Below are positions 23,347 through 32,934 of a DNA stretch of 64,000 nt, piece by piece. Source of the stretch: VFMC01 sp046331225 (GTDB taxonomy: Bacteria; Actinomycetota; Acidimicrobiia; Acidimicrobiales; Ilumatobacteraceae); contig JAXLRF010000007.1 of NCBI GenBank assembly GCA_046331225.1, forward strand, positions 344,292 to 408,291, read 5' to 3'. Position 1 is the stretch's first letter, and every line of letters begins with the position of its first letter. The notes beneath the pieces are model-generated. The model was not told where the DNA came from. It was given only the letters and a program-made list of their open reading frames with translations, and searched no databases. The position numbers and the translations under genes are program-made.

Positions 23347-23589
23347 GCCCGTCACCCGGCGTCACCTGCCGGCTCACCCGTCGGACGAGCCCGAACGCGA
23401 GCGGAGGGATGTCGCTGAGCAGGGACGACGCGACTCCGACCGCACTGCGTGTCGAACTTGCGGGCGTCCGGGGACGAGCACCGGACCATCTCTGATGACC
23501 GGTTCGCCGACAGCCATCCCCCGGGTGGCCGAGGCGCCGAGGCGCAGGCTGGCCGGCCGGCGCACCGCAGGACCGCACAGGACACACGG
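23347..23589. other. Intergenic region before the exported protein
   Basis: About 240 bp without a recognisable gene. A possible GTG-initiated extension of the downstream gene from 23449 is Arg/His/Ala-rich and unlike a protein. AGGA lies 9-12 nt before the ATG of the exported protein. Confidence 0.4.
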
Positions 23590-23991
23590 ATGAACCTCTC
23601 GAAGCGCAACAAGATCATCATCGGTGCCGTCGCCCTGGCCGGCGCGGTCGCCGTGACGGGCAGTGCGTTCACCGCGGGCGGTCTGAGCGACAGCTCGAAC
23701 GACAGCTTCATCGGCGGTACCGTCGACCAGACGATCAGCGGCGCCGTGCTCACCGACGTCGACTACAACATCGGCACCGACAACGACATCGACTCGATCG
23801 CCGTGACGGTGACGGGCAACGTGGCCGGCCGCATCCTCGAGATCGAGTTCTACGACGGCGCCGACGCCGCGACGGGCGACCCGTACACCTGCACCGTGAT
23901 CAGTGTCGGGGGCACGTCGTCGTGCACGCCGACGGGCACCAAGGCCAAGTCGATCGACGTCGCCAAGGTGACCTTCCGGGTCGACAACTGA
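23590..23991 (+). CDS. Small exported protein, candidate SipW-type substrate
   Basis: Protein of 133 residues. It starts with a Lys/Arg-rich n-region (MNLSKRNK) and a hydrophobic h-region (IIIGAVALAGAVAVTGSAFTAG). The mature part is acidic, Thr/Val/Asp-rich and predicted all-beta, with two Cys about 10 residues apart near the C-terminus. The signal resembles those of TasA/CalY-type fibre proteins processed by SipW, and a SipW-like peptidase gene starts 11 nt downstream. I see no clear TasA signature in the mature part, so the fibre-protein idea rests on signal and context. It is probably co-transcribed with the two large genes that follow. Confidence 0.65.
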   Translation: MNLSKRNKIIIGAVALAGAVAVTGSAFTAGGLSDSSNDSFIGGTVDQTISGAVLTDVDYNIGTDNDIDSIAVTVTGNVAGRILEIEFYDGADAATGDPYTCTVISVGGTSSCTPTGTKAKSIDVAKVTFRVDN

Positions 23992-24002
23992 TCGGCGCTG
24001 CC

Positions 24003-26045
24003 GTGGGCGTGCTGCGGCGCTTCGTCGGCGCCCTGCTCCTCACCGTCGTCGGCCTGCTGATCGCCGGGTTCGCGACCGGCCGTGTGGCCTCGGTGGTCAC
24101 CAACGGCATCAGCATGGTGCCGACCCATCATGCGGGCGACCTGGTGCTGGTGGTGCGGCACGACCACTACTCGGTCGGCGACATCGTCGCCTACCGCGAC
24201 GAGGCGAGCGGTCAGGTGGTGCTGCACCGCATCGTCGGCGAGACCGCCGACGGCTTCACGATCAAGGGCGACAACAACCAGTCGACGGACGACGCGACCC
24301 CCACCGACGACGAGTTGATCGGGGCCGAGGTGTTCCACGTGCCCGGCGTGGGGCGCTGGTTCGGTTCGCCGATCGTGCTCGCCCTGCTGGCCGGGCTGTT
24401 GATCGCGATCGGCGCGCTGACCGTGGTCGCGCCGACCCGACCCCGACCCGGGCCCGGACGGCCCGAGGCGACGTCGGCCACCGCCAGGCCGGCCGGCTCG
24501 ACACCCTCGACGACCTCGACGACTTCGACGACTTCGACGACCTCGACGACTTCGACGACCTCGACGCGATCGCGACGGCGGGTGCGCTGGTGGCACCTCG
24601 TGCTCGTCGCGGCCGACGCGATGGCGGTCGCCGCGCTGGTGGCCGCCTACGCCGTGCCACCCACCGAGGTGCCGCCACCGCCGGTGCCGATGCACGTCGG
24701 GTCGCTCGCGTACTCGGCCGAGGTGGCGGCCGGCGACACCTATCCCGACGGGGTGGTGCAGACCGGCCAGCCCGTGTTCTCGAAGCTCGCCGACCAGGTG
24801 GCCGTCGAGTTCCGATACGACGGCGACGCCACGGTGCCCGCCAACGCTCGCCTGCGCGCCCTGCTCGGCACGCCCACCGGCTGGAGCACGTCGCTCACGC
24901 TGGCGCCGCTCACCCCGGTGGTCGCCGGTGGAGTCGAGCTGCACGGCACCCTCGACCTGGCCGCGATGCGTGACCTGCTCGCACGCGTGCAGGACGCCAC
25001 GGGGTTGACGCTCACCACCGTCGAGCTGCGGCTCGAGGCCGTCGTCACCCCCGATCCCGACAGCGGCGCATCGACGTACACCGACCAGATCGTCTTCCGG
25101 CTCGACGAGCTCGGCCTGCACCCGGCCGAGTCGACCGAGGTGACGCCGTCGCTCGACGGCCCGGTCGTCGCGAGCACCCAGCCGGTGCGCGACACCGTGC
25201 CCGAGGCCCGCGAGGTGGGTGGCGTGCCACGTGAGGCGCGGCGCTGGCTCATCGCCGCGGTGCTGGTGCTGATCGCCGCCACCGTGACGGGATGGCCATC
25301 GTCGACGTCGGACCCGGCGTCGACGGCCGACGAGACGGCTCACGACTCGACGGGTCGTGCGACACATCTCGACGGCGCCGAGGAGCGAGTCGTCACGGCA
25401 CCGGCGCCACGACCGACCGGCTCCCCACCCGACTCGACCGCCGCGCCGCCTGCGCCCACGGCCGCACCGCCGGCGTCGCGCATCGCCCGCGTCACCCGCA
25501 TCACCGCTGTCGATCTGCCGCCCGTGCCGATGCGCGTGCGGCTCTCGTCGCGCCACGACCTTGACGAACTCGCGATCGAGGCAGGCGTGCCGGTGCTCGA
25601 GCGTGACGACGGCTGGGCAGCGGTCGTCACCCCGACCTGCCTGCACTGGTGGGAGCCCGACGCGATCCCGGTGGCGCCGCCACGGTGGGCGCCGAGCCTG
25701 CCGATCGAGCGAGCACCGCTGCCGCCGCCCCCACTCGCGAACACCGCACGATCGGGCCGCGGCGCGCCTCGCTCGGCGATCAGGCTGCCCGACGACGACC
25801 CGTTCGACGTGCCGCTCGAGCTGTCGCCGCACGAGCTGCCCACCGCCGAGATCCGGCTCGACGCGGTCGAGCAACTCCGCGACGAGTACCTGGCGCCGCG
25901 TCGTCCGCTGTTCGGTGACCGTCGCCGCCCCGAGAACGCTGCGATCCGGTCGACGATCGACGACATCGTCGCCTATCTGGCCGACGCACCGGCCACGCGA
26001 TCCCCGACACCGCCGGCTGCCCCGCAGGCCCCTCGGCAACCCTGA
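24003..26045 (+). CDS. SipW-like signal peptidase I fused to DUF5305-like domain
   Basis: Protein of 680 residues. Residues 1-110 form a signal peptidase of the Ser/His (SipW/ER) type: an N-terminal helix, the catalytic Ser in NGISMVPT (about residue 37), DIVAYRD, and VVLHRIV with His where bacterial LepB has Lys, then IKGDNN. A second helix follows, then a Thr/Ser linker of TST repeats, a third helix (LVLVAADAMAVAALVAAY) and an ectodomain of about 170 residues that resembles DUF5305. After a fourth helix (LIAAVLVLIAATVTGW) comes a Pro-rich cytoplasmic tail of 250 residues. The frame is open throughout. It follows its presumed substrate gene by 11 nt. The fusion is seen directly; the DUF5305 call is from memory of the family. 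Confidence 0.75.
   Translation: MGVLRRFVGALLLTVVGLLIAGFATGRVASVVTNGISMVPTHHAGDLVLVVRHDHYSVGDIVAYRDEASGQVVLHRIVGETADGFTIKGDNNQSTDDATPTDDELIGAEVFHVPGVGRWFGSPIVLALLAGLLIAIGALTVVAPTRPRPGPGRPEATSATARPAGSTPSTTSTTSTTSTTSTTSTTSTRSRRRVRWWHLVLVAADAMAVAALVAAYAVPPTEVPPPPVPMHVGSLAYSAEVAAGDTYPDGVVQTGQPVFSKLADQVAVEFRYDGDATVPANARLRALLGTPTGWSTSLTLAPLTPVVAGGVELHGTLDLAAMRDLLARVQDATGLTLTTVELRLEAVVTPDPDSGASTYTDQIVFRLDELGLHPAESTEVTPSLDGPVVASTQPVRDTVPEAREVGGVPREARRWLIAAVLVLIAATVTGWPSSTSDPASTADETAHDSTGRATHLDGAEERVVTAPAPRPTGSPPDSTAAPPAPTAAPPASRIARVTRITAVDLPPVPMRVRLSSRHDLDELAIEAGVPVLERDDGWAAVVTPTCLHWWEPDAIPVAPPRWAPSLPIERAPLPPPPLANTARSGRGAPRSAIRLPDDDPFDVPLELSPHELPTAEIRLDAVEQLRDEYLAPRRPLFGDRRRPENAAIRSTIDDIVAYLADAPATRSPTPPAAPQAPRQP
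24507..24563 (+). repeat. In-frame 9-bp tandem repeat in the peptidase linker
   Basis: About six near-perfect copies of a 9-bp unit (TCGACGACC/TCGACGACT) encode a Thr-Thr-Ser run. The unit length is a multiple of three, so changes in copy number would lengthen or shorten the linker without breaking the frame. Confidence 0.75.
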
Positions 26046-26145
26046 CCGCGCCCTCCGGGCCGCACACTTCCCCGATTCGGGGGACCCGGGCATCCCCGGC
26101 CTGCTGACGGACGGTCAACCAGTGGCTGGAGAGCCGTCCATCGTC

Positions 26146-29100
26146 ATGAACCCTGCCCTGCCTGGCCCCTCCATCGCGCCGGCCGCACCGGTCGCGCCCA
26201 CCCCGGGTGCCTTCGTCGCGCGCACCGACGCGATGCAGCTGCTCGACGCGGTGCGGCGCTCACCTCGCAGCGCCGGCGTGGTGCACCTCGACCTCGACCG
26301 GTTCCACCAGGTGAACACGCAGTGGGGCCACCAGGTCGGCGACCTCGTGCTGGCCGTGCTCGGTCCTCGACTCGCCGCGTGCCTGCCCGCCGGCGGCGTG
26401 GTGTGCTCCACCGACGGCGACGCGTTCGTCGCCGTGGTGCCCGACGCCGACTGGTGGTTCACCACCAGCGTGGCCGAGCGGATGTTGCAGGCCGTCGCTG
26501 CGCCGATCGGGCTCGACGACGGTGACGCCGTCGCGGTGCGCGCGAGCGCCGGCATCGCGTGGAAGGCCGACCACGAGCCGGCCGACGACCAACCGATCGA
26601 CCTGCTCGAGCACGCCTATCTGGCGTGCCGGCGAGCCAAGGCCACGGCGCCGGGCACCGTGGTGGGCTACGAGTACTCGCTCGGCGAGCAGGCGGTTCGT
26701 CGACAGCGCATCGAGGACGGCCTGCGCCGTGCGATCGCCCAGGACGAGCTGCGCCTGTTCGTGCAACCCGAGGTCGATCTGCGCGACGGCCGTGTGGTGG
26801 GCGTCGAGGCGCTGGTGCGCTGGCAGCACCCCGACGAGGGCCTGCTCGCGCCGGCAGCGTTCCTGCCCGACGCCGAGGCAGCCGGGCTGATGACCGCGCT
26901 CGGTGGATGGGTGCTCGACGCCGCGATCGACCTCGCCGAGCGCTGGCGCGAGGCGTACCGGGGCGACCCGGTGCGGGTGTGGGTGAACCTCGCCGCCCAA
27001 CAGCTCACCGACGGCGAGGAGGTGCGCTCGCGCGTGGCGGCGGCGATCGACGCCGGCCGCATCACGCACCGCTGCATCGGCTTCGAGGTCACCGAGTCGA
27101 GCCTGCTCGACGACCTGCCGGCGGCGACCAGTGCGCTGATGGAGCTGCGTCGTCTCGGCATCGAGATCGCGCTCGACGACTTCGGGACGGGCTACTCGTC
27201 GCTGTCGTACCTGCGCCGACTGCCGGTGACCGCCGTGAAGATCGACCGCTCGTTCGTGCAGGGAGTCGGCGACTCGCTCACCGACGAGGCGATCATCGAG
27301 GCGGTCATCGACCTGTCGCACGCGCTCGGGCTGCGGGTGATCGCCGAGGGCGTCGAGGACGTCGGCCAGGCGCGTTCGCTCGTGCGCATGGGCGCCGATC
27401 ACGCGCAGGGCTACCACTTCGGGCGGCCGGTGCCGCCCGACGAGGTGGAGGAGTCGCTCGTGTTGCCGTGGTGCGGCAAGGAGGGCCCGCTGCTCGAGCC
27501 CGACGACGACGTGCGCCGTGCCGAGGAGCTGCCCGGCTTCGGCTCGCCCCGTGCCCGCCTGCTGATGGCCGCGCTCGACAGCGCGCACGACGCCGTGGTG
27601 GTCACCTCGGCGAGCGGCGGCGACGCGGTGAGTCCGCCGATCGTGTACGTGAACGATGCGTTCGAATCGCAGACGGGGCTGCGCAGCCGCGACGTGCTCG
27701 GCCGCTCGATCGTGTCGTTGCTGCCCGACGACTCGTCCGACGACGTGCTGCACTGGTTCACGGAGATCCGTTCGACCGCCACCTCGGCGACCCGCGAGCT
27801 GCCCGCTCGCCGCGCCGACGGCAGCTCGTTCCTGTGCGAGCTGACGATGAGCCCGATCACCGACGAGCGCGGCGTGCACACGCACTGGCTGCACGTGTGG
27901 CGCGACCTGTCGAAGCGACTCGAGGCCGAGAACGACCGGCGCCGGTTCCAGGGGCTGATCGAGCAGACCACCTCGCTCGTGTTCATCGTCGAGCAGGGCG
28001 GGCGCTGGGTGTACGCGAACGCGGCGATGCGCGAGTGCGTCGGACTGGCCCCCGACGACTCGCTCGACGGCATCTCGATCGAGGACGTGATCGACCCCGA
28101 CGACGGGGCACTGATCGAGTACGTGGTGCTGCCCGCGCTGCGCGAGGCGCGGGTGTGGGAGGGCGAGACCGTCTTCGTCAACCGGCGCACCGGCGCGCGC
28201 ACCGAGGTGGAGGCCGACGTGCAGTACGTCGACGATCCGCTGCGACCCGGTGTGAAGTTCTTCGCCGCGGTGTGCCGCGACGTCACCGAGGAACACCGCG
28301 TGGCGGCAGCGACGCGGCGTCGCCGCTCACTCGGCGACTTCGCCGCCCGTGTCGCCCAGTCGGCGCTCGACCAGACCCGTGACGAGTTCCTGTCCGGGCT
28401 CGACGTGCTGATGTCCGATCTCGGCGAGCTGCTCGGCGCCGACTTCGCGTTCCTCGACTCGATCGACCTCGAGCGCAACATGCTGCGCCCGCTCGGCCTC
28501 TGGATCTCGCGCGGATCGCCGCAGCGGCAGCCACCCCCGCCCGAGGTGTCGCTCGACCGGCTCACCCACTGGGTCGCGCACCTCGGCCGGCTGAGCGGTG
28601 TGTCGCGCTCGTGGCGATCGGGTGACGCCCCGTGGAGCCGCGAGCTACGCGACGCCTTCCCCGGCGACCAGGGTGGCTCGGCGCTGGTGACGCCGTTGCG
28701 CGTCGGTGGCGTCCTGCTCGGCGTGCTGGGTGTGGCGTGCGACGACGACACTCGCGAGTGGGGCGATCTCGAGCACGAGACGATCCAGCAGTTGGCCGAC
28801 ACGCTGGCCAACCTGCTCGCCCGGCTGCGCGACGCCGATGCGCTGCAGGCGAGCGAGACACGCCTCGGCGCCATGCTGGCCGCCGTGCGCGACGTGCTGC
28901 TCGTCATCGACCGCGACGGCTGGATCCGCTACGTGAACCAGAGCCTCTGGACCGCGCTCGGACGGCGACCGGCCGACGTGCTCGACCAGCACTTCCTCGG
29001 CCTCGTGCACCCCGACGACCGCGACCGCGCCCTGAACGCGTTCTCGATGCAGCTCGAGGGTCGTCAGCCGCCGTCGGTCGAGCTGCGCGTGTTGCACGCC

Positions 29101-31515
29101 GACGGCTCGTCGGTGTGGTTCGACGTGGACTCGTCCGATCTCGACGATCCCCTCGTCGGCGGCTTCATGATCTCGCTGCGAGACGTGAGCGCGCGCCACG
29201 AGAGCCAGGTCGCCGCCACGCGGACGAGCGAGTTCGAGCGGGTCGTGCTCGCGCTCTCGCAGTGGGCGCTCGAGGTGCAACCCGACGACGTGTACCGCGG
29301 GCTCGACCGGCAGCTGGAGTTGCTCGGTCGAACCCTCGGCACCGATGCGGCCTTCGTGGCGCTGCTCGACGGCGACCACATCCAGAACGTGGCCGGCTGG
29401 TCGATCGACCGCTCGGCGAGCGGGTACGAGCTGCCGGTCGGTCGGAGCGAACTGCCGGCGTTGGTCGCTCGCTACCGCTCGCTCGAGCCGTTGATCGTCG
29501 ACGACATCGATGCTCACTCGGGTGCCTGGGTCGACGAGTGGCGTTCGTTCCCCGTGAGCGACCGATCGGGTCTGAACGTGCCGTTGGTGTCGGGCGGGCG
29601 GTGCCTCGGCAACCTCGGGGTGGCGATGGCGGCCGAGCCGCGCGTGTGGATGGCCGACGAGATCGCGTTGGTGCAGCGGGTGGCCGGCACGGTGTCGGCG
29701 CTGATCGCCCGTGTGCAGGTGGAGGCCTCGCTGCGCCAGAGCGAGAACCGTCTCGCCGCGCTGCTCGACGGGTCGCACGACGTGGTCGTCGTGGTCGACG
29801 ACGACGGCACGATCTGGTTCGCGAACGGTGCGGTGCAGCGCTCGCTCGGTTACGAACCGGCCGCGATGCTGGGCCGCAACGTCGCCGAGTTCGTGCACCC
29901 GAACGACCTCGAGCTCGCGATCCGCCGTCTCACCACCTTGTGGGCCGATCACCCGACACCGATCACGATCATCCGGCTCCGTGGTGCGGACGGGGAGATG
30001 CGCTCGTGGGAGGTGACGAGCGGTGATCTGCGCGATCCGATCGCGGGCGGTCGGGTGCTCACGTGTCGCGACGTCACCTCGCGCCTCGAGGACGAGCAGG
30101 CGGCGGCGCGGTGGGTCGAGCTGCTGCGGTTCGCCTTCGATCTGGCGCAGACGGCGCTCGACGTCGACACCGACCAGTTCATCGATCGCCTGTCGGTGGT
30201 GTGCGCCGACGTGGCTGCGCTGCTCGAGGTGGACCTCGTGTACGTCGACCAGCTCGACGAGCACCGTCGCGTGATCGACAACCTGGGCGGCTGGGTGCGG
30301 CGCGGCTGCGCGAGCAGCACGCATCCCGGCGCGCCGGTCGCGTTCGCGTCGATGCCGTCGTGGCTCGATCGACTCCGTTCCAACGACCCGGTGGTCGCGG
30401 GCGACCTGGCCGAGGTCGGCGCAGCATGGGTGGACGAGAAGCGGGCCGTGTTCGGCGGTGAGCGCGCGATGGTGGCGGTGCCGATGACGTCGGCCGGCGA
30501 GCTGATGGGCGTGCTCGGCGCGTCGATGGTGGGCGAGCCGCGCGCCTGGCACGACGACGAGATCACGTTCCTGCGCATCGTCACCGAGACCATCGCCCAC
30601 GTCCTCGAGCGGTCGCGTCTGGACGAGGCGCTGCGCGCCAGCGAGTCGCGGTTCCGCCTGCTGGCCGAGACCGCGGCCGACGTGATCATCCTGGTCGGCC
30701 TCGACGGCCGCTTCACCTACGTGTCGCCGTCGTCGGCCTCGCTGCTCGGCATCCCGTCGTCCGACCTGATCGGCACACCCGCGGAGGACCTGATCCATCC
30801 CGACGACCGTGCCAACGGGTGGGAGAACGTCCCGATCATCCTGCGCCGGGGGTGGGCGACGTCGGAGATGCGGATCCGCCGTGCCGATGGCTCGTACATC
30901 TGGGTGGCCAACTCGACGTCGGGGGTGCGCGACCCGGACACCGGCGAGATCGTGCAGTTCCGTGCGAGCGTGCGCGACATCAGCGACCGCAAGCGCCTCG
31001 AGGCCGAGCTCGAGCACCAGGCGCTGCACGACCCGCTCACCGGGCTGGCGAACCGCATCCTGCTGCAGCGTCGGCTCGACATCGCCGCCGAGGACGGCAG
31101 CGCCGACCTGGCCGTGTTGCTGCTCGACCTCGACGGGTTCAAGCAGGTGAACGACACCCACGGCCACGCGCTCGGCGACGAGGTGCTGCGGATCATCGGC
31201 GCACGGCTGCGGCACCTGGCCCGCCCGCACGACACGCTCGCCCGCACGGGCGGCGACGAGTTCGTGCTGCTGTGCCCGAACACCTCGGAGGTCGAGGCGG
31301 TGCGCATCGCGCAACGGTTCGTCGACGCGATCGGGCGGCCGATCGCGGTGGGCAAGGTGCAGGTGCAGCTCGGGGTGAGCATCGGGGTCGCGCACCAGGA
31401 CGGCCGGCTGGCCGATTCGGACGCGCTGTTGCTCGAAGCCGATCGTGCGATGTACGCGGCGAAGCGATCGGGCCGCAGCCGGGTGGGCATCGGCCCCGAC
31501 CGCGTGATCGCTTGA
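26146..31515 (+). CDS. Giant cyclic-di-GMP enzyme: GGDEF*-EAL-(PAS/GAF)8-GGDEF
   Basis: Soluble protein of 1789 residues. Domains in order: a degenerate GGDEF (about 40-175; motif reads TDGDAF); EAL (about 187-440) with EALVRW, NLAAQQ, FEVTES, LDDFGTGYSS, VKIDRSF and IAEGVED, all catalytic residues present; PAS (470-590); PAS (600-715); GAF (730-900); PAS (910-1020); GAF (1030-1190); PAS (1200-1310); GAF (1320-1490); PAS (1500-1615); intact GGDEF (1625-1785) with RTGGDEF and an RPHD product-inhibition site just before it. It should both make and break c-di-GMP, steered by several sensors. No membrane helix is seen. The start could also be a GTG 24 nt upstream. Confidence 0.9.
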   Translation: MNPALPGPSIAPAAPVAPTPGAFVARTDAMQLLDAVRRSPRSAGVVHLDLDRFHQVNTQWGHQVGDLVLAVLGPRLAACLPAGGVVCSTDGDAFVAVVPDADWWFTTSVAERMLQAVAAPIGLDDGDAVAVRASAGIAWKADHEPADDQPIDLLEHAYLACRRAKATAPGTVVGYEYSLGEQAVRRQRIEDGLRRAIAQDELRLFVQPEVDLRDGRVVGVEALVRWQHPDEGLLAPAAFLPDAEAAGLMTALGGWVLDAAIDLAERWREAYRGDPVRVWVNLAAQQLTDGEEVRSRVAAAIDAGRITHRCIGFEVTESSLLDDLPAATSALMELRRLGIEIALDDFGTGYSSLSYLRRLPVTAVKIDRSFVQGVGDSLTDEAIIEAVIDLSHALGLRVIAEGVEDVGQARSLVRMGADHAQGYHFGRPVPPDEVEESLVLPWCGKEGPLLEPDDDVRRAEELPGFGSPRARLLMAALDSAHDAVVVTSASGGDAVSPPIVYVNDAFESQTGLRSRDVLGRSIVSLLPDDSSDDVLHWFTEIRSTATSATRELPARRADGSSFLCELTMSPITDERGVHTHWLHVWRDLSKRLEAENDRRRFQGLIEQTTSLVFIVEQGGRWVYANAAMRECVGLAPDDSLDGISIEDVIDPDDGALIEYVVLPALREARVWEGETVFVNRRTGARTEVEADVQYVDDPLRPGVKFFAAVCRDVTEEHRVAAATRRRRSLGDFAARVAQSALDQTRDEFLSGLDVLMSDLGELLGADFAFLDSIDLERNMLRPLGLWISRGSPQRQPPPPEVSLDRLTHWVAHLGRLSGVSRSWRSGDAPWSRELRDAFPGDQGGSALVTPLRVGGVLLGVLGVACDDDTREWGDLEHETIQQLADTLANLLARLRDADALQASETRLGAMLAAVRDVLLVIDRDGWIRYVNQSLWTALGRRPADVLDQHFLGLVHPDDRDRALNAFSMQLEGRQPPSVELRVLHADGSSVWFDVDSSDLDDPLVGGFMISLRDVSARHESQVAATRTSEFERVVLALSQWALEVQPDDVYRGLDRQLELLGRTLGTDAAFVALLDGDHIQNVAGWSIDRSASGYELPVGRSELPALVARYRSLEPLIVDDIDAHSGAWVDEWRSFPVSDRSGLNVPLVSGGRCLGNLGVAMAAEPRVWMADEIALVQRVAGTVSALIARVQVEASLRQSENRLAALLDGSHDVVVVVDDDGTIWFANGAVQRSLGYEPAAMLGRNVAEFVHPNDLELAIRRLTTLWADHPTPITIIRLRGADGEMRSWEVTSGDLRDPIAGGRVLTCRDVTSRLEDEQAAARWVELLRFAFDLAQTALDVDTDQFIDRLSVVCADVAALLEVDLVYVDQLDEHRRVIDNLGGWVRRGCASSTHPGAPVAFASMPSWLDRLRSNDPVVAGDLAEVGAAWVDEKRAVFGGERAMVAVPMTSAGELMGVLGASMVGEPRAWHDDEITFLRIVTETIAHVLERSRLDEALRASESRFRLLAETAADVIILVGLDGRFTYVSPSSASLLGIPSSDLIGTPAEDLIHPDDRANGWENVPIILRRGWATSEMRIRRADGSYIWVANSTSGVRDPDTGEIVQFRASVRDISDRKRLEAELEHQALHDPLTGLANRILLQRRLDIAAEDGSADLAVLLLDLDGFKQVNDTHGHALGDEVLRIIGARLRHLARPHDTLARTGGDEFVLLCPNTSEVEAVRIAQRFVDAIGRPIAVGKVQVQLGVSIGVAHQDGRLADSDALLLEADRAMYAAKRSGRSRVGIGPDRVIA

Positions 31516-31544
31516 TCGCCTGATCGCCTGATCGGCGAGGCTCG

Positions 31545-32837
31545 TCAGCCGTTCTTCGGCAGCTCGCTCCAGCTGAGGATGCGGTCGTTGCTCGGCTCCT
31601 TCGGCAGGCCGAGGGCACGCTCGCCGATGATGTTGCGCTGCACCTGATCGGTGCCGCCGTAGATGGGCGGCGCCTGCGCGAACAACGCCATCTCGGTCAG
31701 CACACCGAGGAACGGGTTGCCGGTCGCCTCGTCGAGCACCTTGCGGTCGTCGCTCTCGTACGCGTGCAGGGTGCCGGCCGCGCCGGCGATCTCGAGGCCG
31801 AGGTCGCGCGATTGGCGCACGATCTCGCTCATCGAGAGCTTGGCGAGGTTGCCGGCCGCGGGCAGGTCCTGCCCCTTGGCGCGCAATGCCTTCTGGCGCA
31901 GCGTGGTGTAGCGGCCGATCTCGTTGAGCGTGTGCAACTTCATGAGCTTCTGGCGCACGACGGGGTCGGCGATCTTGCCGTTGCGCTTGGCCATCTCGGT
32001 GAAGATCTTCTGTGCCGATCCGGTCATCGCACCACCGCCGCCACCGCCCCCGCCGCGGCGCTTGCCGCTGACGAAGTCGCCGGCACGCTTGTCGAGGTCG
32101 CCCGAGATCGTGCCCGCGATCGCCGACGCCTGCGGTGCCCCCGCACCGGCGCCGAGGCCGCTGCGCTCGAACGCGAGCGTGGTGTTGGCGACGGCCCAGC
32201 CGTTGTGCAGCCCGCCGACCAGCGCAGCGTCCGACACGCGGGCGTCGCTGAGGAACACCTCGTTGAACAGGGCGCGGCCGGTCATCTCTCGCAGGGGGCG
32301 CACCTCGACGCCGGGCTGGTGCATGTCGAACGCGAACCAGCTGATGCCGTTGTGCTTGGGGACGTCGGGGTCGGTGCGCGCGATCAGCATGCCCATGTCG
32401 GCCCAGTGGCCGCTCGAGGTCCACACCTTCTGACCGTTGACCACCCACTCGTCGCCGTCGCGCACCGCACGCGTGCCGAGGCCGGCCAGATCGGAGCCGG
32501 CGCCCGGCTCGCTGAAGAGCTGGCACCAGCCCTGCGCGCCGGTGACGATCGGCCGCACGTACTGCTCGATCTGGTCCTGGGTGCCGTGGGTGGCGATGGT
32601 GGGCGCCGCGAGCAGCATGCCGAGGCCTGCGGGCGCATTGAGCGCGCCGTGCTCGGCGATCTTCTTCGCGATCGCGATCGCCTCGTTGCGCGACACGTCA
32701 CGGCCGTAGGCGTTGGTCGGCAGCGACGGTGCCGCCCATCCGGCCAGGCCGAGGCGCTCCCACCACTCGCGCACGGTGAGGTCGGGATCCCAGTTGGCGG
32801 TGAGCCAGCTGTCGAGTTCTTCCATGAGATCGCTCAT
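31545..32837 (-). CDS. Acyl-CoA dehydrogenase (FadE-like)
   Basis: FAD-dependent acyl-CoA dehydrogenase of 430 residues. LFSEPGAGSDLAGLGTRAVRDGDEWVVNGQKVWTSS is split over the FAD/acyl-binding middle domain, and the C-terminal signature QVQRNIIGERALGLPKEP is present. The residue before GGTDQ, Glu in medium-chain enzymes (YEGT), is Gly here (YGGT), as in many actinobacterial FadE proteins. The catalytic base must then lie elsewhere or in a partner subunit. A run of eight glycines after KRR at about residue 265 is unusual and probably a surface loop. It is divergent from an SDR gene, and the two may share a lipid pathway. Confidence 0.88.
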   Translation of the reverse strand: MSDLMEELDSWLTANWDPDLTVREWWERLGLAGWAAPSLPTNAYGRDVSRNEAIAIAKKIAEHGALNAPAGLGMLLAAPTIATHGTQDQIEQYVRPIVTGAQGWCQLFSEPGAGSDLAGLGTRAVRDGDEWVVNGQKVWTSSGHWADMGMLIARTDPDVPKHNGISWFAFDMHQPGVEVRPLREMTGRALFNEVFLSDARVSDAALVGGLHNGWAVANTTLAFERSGLGAGAGAPQASAIAGTISGDLDKRAGDFVSGKRRGGGGGGGGAMTGSAQKIFTEMAKRNGKIADPVVRQKLMKLHTLNEIGRYTTLRQKALRAKGQDLPAAGNLAKLSMSEIVRQSRDLGLEIAGAAGTLHAYESDDRKVLDEATGNPFLGVLTEMALFAQAPPIYGGTDQVQRNIIGERALGLPKEPSNDRILSWSELPKNG

Positions 32838-32934
32838 GGGCACATCGTGCCATGATGCTCGTCGGCCGGGTTCATCGAGGGGACGGACCCGCGGGTGGCC
32901 CTCGGCGGGCCGCCGTGCACCGGAGGGAGACGCC

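Noticed and set aside
24507..24563. Short tandem repeat considered as a CRISPR-like array
   Set aside because: Units are 9 bp without spacers and lie in frame inside a gene.
28645..32526. Minus-strand open frame of about 1290 codons under the c-di-GMP gene
   Set aside because: Same shadow effect; it also runs into part of the acyl-CoA dehydrogenase gene in the wrong frame.
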